From contig NZ_JAHKNI010000005.1 of NCBI RefSeq assembly GCF_018860155.1, positions 1 to 64,000 of the forward strand: a DNA stretch of 64,000 bases, read 5' to 3'. This document shows positions 58,369-64,000 of the stretch, piece by piece. The position numbers and the translations under genes are program-made. This DNA is from Nocardia albiluteola (GTDB lineage: Bacteria; Actinomycetota; Actinomycetes; Mycobacteriales; Mycobacteriaceae). The stretch's first letter is position 1; each line of letters starts with the position of its first letter. Below the pieces are notes generated by a model that was given only the letters and a program-made list of their open reading frames with translations, did no database searches and was not told the DNA's origin.

Positions 58369-59324
58369 GGCATATCTGCGAGAGCGGCCGAGCGCACCTG
58401 GGCCGGGCACAGTGCGTAGTCCCATGCCGCGGCGCTCAGACGCACGATTTCATCGTCGGACAGGTCCCATGCCAGGGCGCATCGCCGCAACTCCTCGACG
58501 AGGTCGTACCCCAGGAAGTACGGAATATCGGTGCTGAGCGAGACCGGTATTCCGGCTCGAAACAGTTGTGGCAGAGGGTGTTCCGGTAAGGACGGGACCA
58601 GTCCGAGCAGCACGTTCGAACTCGGCGCCAGATCCAGGCAGATACCCATCGCCTTGATCCGGGCGAGGGTGAGGGCATCGTCGGCTGCCGCGAGTCCATG
58701 GCTGATGCGTCTGGGGCAGAGGTGGTCGATCCCCTCATCGACCCAGGATCGTTCCCGGCCCTCGCCCGCATGCGGGACCGCGGGGATCCCGGCCTCGGCG
58801 GCCGCGGCGAAGAGATCCTCGAAGCCTGCGGCGGGATGTCCCGCCTCGTCGCCGGCGAGCCCGAGCGCGACCACGCCGCGCCCGTGCCAGCGCTTCGCGA
58901 GCTTCAGGGACTGCCATGCCGCTGTCCTGGACAGCCCCCGATTAATCCCCAGCACGATCCCGGCGGCGTCCGGGCCGCCGCCGCTGCGCAGCCCGTCGAC
59001 CACGGTCTCCACCAGCGCGTCCGCACTGCCCAACCGGTCGCCGTAGGTGGCCGGAATGAAGTACACCTCCGTCCACCGGACCCCGATCGCGCACTGCCGT
59101 TCGGCGAGATCCTTCGCCACCGCATGCAGATCCGTGAGGCTGCCGATCAGATCACGCACCCGCTCGTAGTCGCGCACGAAGGTGGCCTGGTCCGGGAATG
59201 GCCCCCGTGGTGGTTCCGGAAGCTGGTATCTGGCGGCGAAATCATTTGCGAGGTCGCGTGAAATGGCGCTCTCGAGGTGAATGTGCAACTCGGCCTTGGG
59301 GAGTGCGACGAGGTCGACCGCCAT
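58356..59324 (-). CDS. Adenosine/adenine deaminase-family hydrolase (atypical)
   Basis: TIM-barrel metal-dependent deaminase of 322 residues. Zinc ligands: HIHLE (residues 14-18), His of VPHAGEGR and Asp of SLSTDIP; RISHGL gives the catalytic His. Two points are unusual. The Asp after HxHL, which holds the ribose in adenosine deaminase, is Glu, as in adenine deaminases. The second Asp of the usual TDDP motif is Ile. It probably deaminates a base-like or other amino compound rather than adenosine. Last gene of the catabolic operon; ATG overlaps the dehydrogenase stop (TAATG). Confidence 0.8.
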   Translation of the reverse strand: MAVDLVALPKAELHIHLESAISRDLANDFAARYQLPEPPRGPFPDQATFVRDYERVRDLIGSLTDLHAVAKDLAERQCAIGVRWTEVYFIPATYGDRLGSADALVETVVDGLRSGGGPDAAGIVLGINRGLSRTAAWQSLKLAKRWHGRGVVALGLAGDEAGHPAAGFEDLFAAAAEAGIPAVPHAGEGRERSWVDEGIDHLCPRRISHGLAAADDALTLARIKAMGICLDLAPSSNVLLGLVPSLPEHPLPQLFRAGIPVSLSTDIPYFLGYDLVEELRRCALAWDLSDDEIVRLSAAAWDYALCPAQVRSAALADMPQAP

Positions 59325-60748
59325 TACGCGTGGCCCATGTACACGCTCTTGGGCCAGGTGTAGAAATCGACTGCGCGAGCGCCCTGTTCGCGGAAGGTAT
59401 TCGTCGAGGATTCCCCGATGCCGCCGAACGGTACGTTCAGATCCAGTCCGGTGGTCGGCCGATTGACCTTCACCACACCGGCCCGGGCGCGGGCTGCGAA
59501 ATCGTGAGCGGCGCTCAGACTTTCGGTGCAGATGCCCGCCGTGAGCCCGTACGGCGAGTCGTTGACCTTCGTCAGGCCGTCCTCGTAATCCTCGGCGTCC
59601 ACGACCGCGACGATCGGCCCAAAGATTTCCTCGCGCGCAATCCTGCTGTCGTGCACGGCATTCGACACCACCACGGGTGCGAAGAACTGGCTCGGCAGTT
59701 CGGTCCCGCACCCGATGTCGAAGCCCGCCGCACCGGCTTCGGCGACGGCGGCCCGATCCTGTTCGAGCTGCGCTGCCGAGACCACGGGGCCGATCGTCGT
59801 ATCCGGGTCGAGCCCGTTGCCGACCCGCTGCGCGCCCGCCTGCTCGCGCAGAGCCTTGACGAAGGCATCCCGCACGCCGGGCGTCACATACACCCGCGAG
59901 GTCGCGGTGCACGCCTGGCCGGTCAGGCCGAATCCGCCCGCCGCCACGATCGCCGCGGCCCGCTCGGGATCGGCGTCGTCCAGGATGAGGTAGGCGTTCT
60001 TCCCACCCATTTCGAGCTGGACCCGCGCGTGCCGGTCGTTCACGGCGGCGCGGATGCGATTGCCGACGGCGGTCGACCCGGTGAACGAGACGGCCGCGAC
60101 GTCCGGGTGCCGGACCAGCGCGTCGCCGACGATCCGGCCGGATCCGTGCACGACATTCAGCACACCCGGCGGCAGGCCCGCATCCAGCAGGGCCTGGGTC
60201 AGGTGGTACACCGACACCGGAGTCAGTTCCGCGGGCTTGAGCACCACGGCATTGCCGGAGATGAGTGCGGGCGCCATCTTCCAGGCGGGGATGGCGATCG
60301 GAAAATTCCACGGGGTGATCAACCCGACGACGCCCAGCGGTTCGGCCCGGGTATACACCGTCGTGCTGGGGAAGGCGCTGGGCAGGACCTCGCCGGTCGC
60401 GCGCCAGCCGCCGGCGCCGAAGAAACGGAGCACATCGATGGCGCGGCGGACCTCTCCGCGCGCCTCGGCCAGCGTCTTGCCCTCCTCCCGGGTCAGGTCG
60501 GTCGCGACGGCCTCGTGCCGCTGCCGCAGCAGATCCGCGGCATCGAGCAGCACCGCGCCGCGGGCGACCGGAGTCATTGCAGCCCAGCGCATTTGCGCGT
60601 GGGCCGCGGATTCGACGGCGGCCGTGACATCAGTGACGGACGATGCCGGGGTGCGGGCGACGACGTCGGAGGGATCGGCGGGGTTGCGCCGCTCGATGTC
60701 GGGGTCGCCGACCCGCTCACCGCCGATGAGGTTCTGGATCGTGGTCAT
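59324..60748 (-). CDS. NAD(P)-dependent aldehyde dehydrogenase (KGSADH-like)
   Basis: Aldehyde dehydrogenase of 474 residues. Catalytic Cys in GLTGQACTATSRVYV, general-base Glu in QLEMGGKNAYLILDDAD, cofactor strings TPWNFPIAIPAWKMAPALIS and FTGSTAVGNRI, oxyanion Asn in PWNF. The GQxCTATSR loop resembles 2-oxoglutarate semialdehyde dehydrogenases. GGGAG precedes the ATG. It is preceded by an SDR gene 29 bp upstream and overlaps the deaminase gene, so it presumably oxidises an aldehyde made in the same pathway. Confidence 0.9.
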   Translation of the reverse strand: MTTIQNLIGGERVGDPDIERRNPADPSDVVARTPASSVTDVTAAVESAAHAQMRWAAMTPVARGAVLLDAADLLRQRHEAVATDLTREEGKTLAEARGEVRRAIDVLRFFGAGGWRATGEVLPSAFPSTTVYTRAEPLGVVGLITPWNFPIAIPAWKMAPALISGNAVVLKPAELTPVSVYHLTQALLDAGLPPGVLNVVHGSGRIVGDALVRHPDVAAVSFTGSTAVGNRIRAAVNDRHARVQLEMGGKNAYLILDDADPERAAAIVAAGGFGLTGQACTATSRVYVTPGVRDAFVKALREQAGAQRVGNGLDPDTTIGPVVSAAQLEQDRAAVAEAGAAGFDIGCGTELPSQFFAPVVVSNAVHDSRIAREEIFGPIVAVVDAEDYEDGLTKVNDSPYGLTAGICTESLSAAHDFAARARAGVVKVNRPTTGLDLNVPFGGIGESSTNTFREQGARAVDFYTWPKSVYMGHA

Positions 60749-60777
60749 GGTGATTCTCCCTGGGATACGTTCTGGAC

Positions 60778-61551
60778 TCAGAGGTTGGCGAGAAGGCCAC
60801 CGTCGCAACGGATCATGCTGCCGGTCACGTACGACGCCGGTGCCCCGCAGAGGAATGCGGCGACCGCCCCGAATTCGTGTGGTTCGCCGTATCGGCCGAT
60901 CGGGATCTTGGCCTGCGAGGCGGTGCGTACGGCATCCACGGATGTCCCGGTCCGCCGGGCCGCTGCCGCGTCCAGCGATGCGACGCGATCGGTGCCAATG
61001 CGACCGGGCAGCACCATGTTGACCGTGACACCGTCGGCGGCGACCTCCGCGGCGAGCGTCTTGAGATAGGCGGCCAGCGCGGCACGCCCGAGGTTGGATG
61101 CCGCCAGCATCGGCAGCGGCGCCTCGACACCGCTCGAACCGATCGCGACGATCCGCCCCCACCGGCGGGCACGCATGCCCGGAAGGACCAGGTTCACCAG
61201 CTCGATGTGGGTTGCCAGCAGCGCATCGATCGCGGTGCGCGCCCCGGCCGCATCGAGGGCCGCCGCCGTGCCCGGGGACGGGCCGGGGCCGTTCAGGACG
61301 AGAATATCCGGCTCCCCGTAGGTTTCGCGGGTGGCATCGAGGATGCGCTCGGCAGTTCCCGGCTCGGTCAGGTCGCAGTCGACGCCGATCGCCGCTTTCA
61401 GTGCCTGCGCGACCTGTCGGGTGCTGGACGGATCTCGTCCGGTGACAACAACATTCGCGCCCTCGGCCGCGAGGGCGGCGGCGGTTGCGGCACCGAGCCC
61501 CGCGGTGGAGGCCAGCACGATTGCGGTGCGGCCGTCGATCCCGAGGTCCAT
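60778..61551 (-). CDS. Atypical SDR-family protein lacking the catalytic Tyr-Lys pair
   Basis: SDR-fold protein of 257 residues. The cofactor turn is degenerate, VLASTAGLGAATA rather than TGxxxGxG. Where classical members have YxxxK this one has SNLGR in MLAASNLGRAALAAYLKTL, so neither Tyr nor Lys is present. It belongs to the noncanonical beta-ketoacyl-reductase-like SDR subgroup (GSSGVEAPLP, VNMVLPGRIGTDR), whose chemistry is unclear. The ATG begins one base after the stop of the DapA-family gene. Confidence 0.85.
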   Translation of the reverse strand: MDLGIDGRTAIVLASTAGLGAATAAALAAEGANVVVTGRDPSSTRQVAQALKAAIGVDCDLTEPGTAERILDATRETYGEPDILVLNGPGPSPGTAAALDAAGARTAIDALLATHIELVNLVLPGMRARRWGRIVAIGSSGVEAPLPMLAASNLGRAALAAYLKTLAAEVAADGVTVNMVLPGRIGTDRVASLDAAAARRTGTSVDAVRTASQAKIPIGRYGEPHEFGAVAAFLCGAPASYVTGSMIRCDGGLLANL

Positions 61552-61552
61552 G

Positions 61553-62443
61553 TCACCGCCCCCGCTCGATGATTGCGAGATGTTCGGCCAGCATCCCGTG
61601 CAGCGCGTCGGGCAGGGCACGCGCCGGCGGTCGGACCGCGGACTCGGCGATCAGGCCGCGCCGGCGCAGGCATTCCTTGCGGATCGCGAGTGCGATCCCC
61701 GCTTGCTGCTCGAAGGTGATCAGCGGCAGGTAGTCGAGCAGTTCGGCGCGGCTCTTCGCCGGTTCCTGCGCGAACCACGCACGGACGCAGGCGACCAGGG
61801 CCTCGGGGTACGAGAATCCGGTCATCGCGCCGGCGGCGCCCGCGGCCAGTTCGTCGAGCAGATTGATGCCGCCGAGGCCGCCGAACACCGGAACGTCGCA
61901 CCGCGCGGTCACCTCGGCCACGGCCACCGGTGTCGGCGGCGACTCGGCCTTGACCGCCGCGACGAAGTCGCAGGCGGCGACCAGATCGCCGAGCATCGAC
62001 GGGGAGACGGCAACGCTGCTCACGGCCGGGTAGTCCTGGATGACAATGGGCGCACCCGAGGCCTGGTGAACCGCGCTCAGATGCGCGTGCAGGGTGGCGC
62101 GGTCACCGCTGTTCGCGTGCACCATGACACCGGCGAGCCGATCGCCCGCCACCTCCACGGCCATCCTGGCCTCGTCGACGACCGGCGCGGTCGCCAGCGC
62201 CGTACAGCCGACAACCAGGGGAAGATCGGTGCTGTCGAGCACTGTCTCCAGGACGATCCGGCGTTCGGCCCAGGACAGTCGCGCCGCCTCGCCGAAGACA
62301 CCCAGGACGGTCAGACCCGTGACACCCGCGGCCTGCGCATGCTCGGCCAGACGGGCGACGCCGGTGTTGTCGACATCGAGCGCCGACCCCGTGAACGGCG
62401 TCGCCAGGACGCCCCAGACACCGGGCCGGACGGTCGTGGTCAT
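61553..62443 (-). CDS. DapA/NAL-superfamily lyase (aldolase/dehydratase)
   Basis: Class I aldolase-fold enzyme of 296 residues. The Schiff-base Lys is in DFVAAVKAESPPTP and the conserved Tyr in IVIQDYPAVSS. The GTTGE carboxylate-binding loop of DapA is GVFGE here, so it is not a dihydrodipicolinate synthase; it should cleave, hydrate or dehydrate a 2-oxo acid or similar. FGGLGGINLLDEL is typical of catabolic members. Its ATG overlaps the hydratase stop as ATGA, and the next gene follows by one base. Confidence 0.85.
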   Translation of the reverse strand: MTTTVRPGVWGVLATPFTGSALDVDNTGVARLAEHAQAAGVTGLTVLGVFGEAARLSWAERRIVLETVLDSTDLPLVVGCTALATAPVVDEARMAVEVAGDRLAGVMVHANSGDRATLHAHLSAVHQASGAPIVIQDYPAVSSVAVSPSMLGDLVAACDFVAAVKAESPPTPVAVAEVTARCDVPVFGGLGGINLLDELAAGAAGAMTGFSYPEALVACVRAWFAQEPAKSRAELLDYLPLITFEQQAGIALAIRKECLRRRGLIAESAVRPPARALPDALHGMLAEHLAIIERGR

Positions 62444-63237
62444 CGATCGCTCCAGACCGGCCGCCGCTTCTGCTGGAAGGCTGCCACGCCCTCGGTGGCG
62501 TTCGGGCTCTCCAGCGCCTCGATCAGGGCGGGCAGCCGGGTCGCGCGGGCATCGGCCGCGGTCATGTGTTCGGTGCGGTTGATGATCTGCTTGATCGCGC
62601 GCAGCGAGGTCGGTGCGCAGGCCAGGATGTCCTCGAGCCAGCGGTCCACCGCCGCATCGAGTTCCGTCGCCGGGACGACCTCGTTGACCAGCCCGGCGTC
62701 GCGCAGCGCCGCCGCGGTCGTCCGTCGCCCGGTCAGCAACATCGCCATCGCCTGCGTGTGCGGGATGCGCCGGACGAGGTTGACGATGCCGCCGTCCAAG
62801 GGGAGCCGCCCGACCCGGGGTTCGGTCAGCCCGAACTGGGCGGTGTCGGCGGCGACGACGATATCGGCGCCCAGGACGATCTCCATTCCACCGCCCAGGG
62901 CGAATCCGTTGACCCGGGCGATCACCGGCACATCCAGCGAGCGGCGCAGGCTCAGCCCCGCGAAGCCGTTCGGGTCCAGGTCGGCCCAATACGCGACGCC
63001 GGTCTTGCCCACTCCGGATGTCGACATATCGGCGCCGACGCAGAATGCGCGCTCCCCGGATCCGGTGATCACCACCGCCCGCACGCGGGCATCGTTCTCG
63101 ATCTCGGTCCAGATCTCGTTGCACCGCCGGTGAGATTTCTCGTCGATCGCGTTGAGCACGTGCGGCCGGTCGATCGTGATCCGGGCGACATGGCCGTCCA
63201 GCTCGTAGCGGATCTCGTCGCTGGTGATGTCGATCAT
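62440..63237 (-). CDS. Enoyl-CoA hydratase/isomerase family protein
   Basis: Crotonase-fold protein of 265 residues. Oxyanion hole strings are SGERAFCVGADMS and NGFALGGGMEIVLGADIVVA; LTEPRVGRLPLDGG carries a Glu and, where a second catalytic Glu often occurs, an Asp. It acts on a CoA thioester, supplied by the CoA-transferase encoded upstream. Start and stop overlap its neighbours (ATGA both sides). The precise reaction, hydration, isomerisation or C-C cleavage, is open. Confidence 0.9.
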   Translation of the reverse strand: MIDITSDEIRYELDGHVARITIDRPHVLNAIDEKSHRRCNEIWTEIENDARVRAVVITGSGERAFCVGADMSTSGVGKTGVAYWADLDPNGFAGLSLRRSLDVPVIARVNGFALGGGMEIVLGADIVVAADTAQFGLTEPRVGRLPLDGGIVNLVRRIPHTQAMAMLLTGRRTTAAALRDAGLVNEVVPATELDAAVDRWLEDILACAPTSLRAIKQIINRTEHMTAADARATRLPALIEALESPNATEGVAAFQQKRRPVWSDR

Positions 63238-64000
63238 CGAATCGCGCCTTCCTGCAGCAGTTCCGCGATGCGCTCCTCGGAATAACCGAGCTCGCGCAGC
63301 ACCTCGGCGTTGTGCTCACCCAGGCGGGGCGCCGAACGCCGGGTGGTGTTGGGCGTTCCGGACATGCGGATCGGGCTGTTCAGGACCCGGACTGTGGAGC
63401 CGCGGGGACCGGGCATCTCCATGACCATCCGATTCACCTCGGTCTGTGGATCGGCGAGCGCCTGCTCGAGCGACCGCACCGGGGCACACAGCAGATCCTG
63501 CTTCTCCAAGCGCTGCAGCCAGTATTCGGTTGTGCTCGAGGCGAATCGGTCACGAAACAGCGCCTGCAGCAGCGACCGGTTTTCGGCCTGGCCCTCCTGG
63601 GTGCCGAGGCCCGGGCGCTGCGAGAGGTCCTCACCGAACTCCAGTGCCACGCTGATGTCGGCCAGCGGGTTCTCCTTGAACGCGCCGACCATGCACACGG
63701 CGCCGTCCTGGGTCGGGAAGACACCCGAGAGCGGCATGGCCGCCCAGTTCACCTCGTTTGCGCGGTTGAGTTGCATGGCCGCCTCCTGCATCTGCATGTG
63801 CAGCATCGAGTCGTACATGTTGACTCGGACCTGCTGCCCCTGGCCCGTGCGGGCCCTGGCCAGCAGCGCCAGCAGAATTCCCTGACACAGATGCATTCCG
63901 GTGGTGTAGTCGCACAGCGTCGTCGGGTACACGGACAGGGGGACCGATTCGTCGGCTCGCCGCCACATCACGCCGGTATATGCCTGGGCGACGACATCCT
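63234..64000 (-). CDS. CaiB/BaiF (type III) CoA-transferase, partial
   Basis: The C-terminal about 255 residues of a type III CoA-transferase; the N-terminal part with the active-site Asp lies beyond the window's right end. Visible family strings are YTTGMHLCQGILLALLARAR, GQGQQVRVNMYDSMLHMQMQ, WLQRLEKQDLLCAPVRSLEQ and ending APRLGEHNAEVLRELGYSEE. It moves CoA between carboxylic acids to activate the pathway substrate. Its stop overlaps the hydratase start. It is the first gene visible of the operon, with more genes perhaps to the right. Confidence 0.9.
   Translation of the reverse strand, partial: DVVAQAYTGVMWRRADESVPLSVYPTTLCDYTTGMHLCQGILLALLARARTGQGQQVRVNMYDSMLHMQMQEAAMQLNRANEVNWAAMPLSGVFPTQDGAVCMVGAFKENPLADISVALEFGEDLSQRPGLGTQEGQAENRSLLQALFRDRFASSTTEYWLQRLEKQDLLCAPVRSLEQALADPQTEVNRMVMEMPGPRGSTVRVLNSPIRMSGTPNTTRRSAPRLGEHNAEVLRELGYSEERIAELLQEGAIR

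Noticed and set aside
59198-61069. Long plus-strand frame opposite aldehyde dehydrogenase
   Set aside because: Shadow frame; all family residues of ALDH and SDR read on the minus strand.

Overview
The window is high-GC actinobacterial chromosome, most likely Nocardia or a close relative in the Mycobacteriales. The reasons are the many GTG/TTG starts, a DUF2563/DUF1023 pair, an LGFP-repeat secreted protein, a HAMP-linked class III cyclase, an Rv1086-like short-chain Z-prenyl synthase beside hlyIII, Scr1-type XRE regulators, a DUF574 methyltransferase and an IdeR-type iron box. No rRNA, complete tRNA, CRISPR array or transposase was seen. Names rest on motif reading, since no database search could be run.

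Layout. 1-10 kb: VOC protein, FGGY sugar kinase, divergent MDR reductases, SigG-like sigma factor, lipoprotein, DUF5753 regulator, an NphB-like aromatic prenyltransferase beside a secreted alpha/beta hydrolase, and a DUF574 methyltransferase. 10-20 kb: HxlR regulator, DUF2563-DUF1023 pair, DHA2 exporter, giant LuxR (LAL) regulator, IclR regulator, secreted beta-propeller-like protein. 20-24.4 kb: iron ABC importer with overlapping genes behind an iron box. 24.5-37.7 kb: a run of small regulator-plus-target modules (GntR/hydroxylase, MmyB-type/SDR, TetR/SDR, TetR/DUF2306, ArsR/SDR, GlxA type, MarR/membrane proteins), several with a clear palindrome in the shared promoter. Inside this run a 1.8-kb SDR-TetR cassette is bounded by 58-bp direct repeats and carries a degraded tRNA-Gly-like sequence at one end.

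37.8-54 kb: M20 amidohydrolase, MFS transporter and double-length Lrp regulator; a TetR; two paralogous exported glycine-rich proteins; an AT-rich control region leading to a formylglycine-generating enzyme and its CxPxR sulfatase; a DUF3159 membrane protein; a CYTH protein; a 5'-truncated DUF5919 regulator with a NUDIX hydrolase; and a DUF255 thioredoxin-domain protein. 54-58.4 kb: LGFP protein, membrane adenylate cyclase, HlyIII and short-chain Z-prenyl synthase.

58.4-64 kb (minus strand): a tightly packed operon of a type III CoA-transferase (cut by the window edge), enoyl-CoA hydratase, DapA-family lyase, atypical SDR, aldehyde dehydrogenase and adenine-deaminase-like hydrolase. Most junctions overlap, so it looks like one catabolic pathway, perhaps for an amino-substituted ring or similar compound. 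Together with the stand-alone prenyltransferase and the repeat-bounded cassette it is the best candidate here for undescribed biology.
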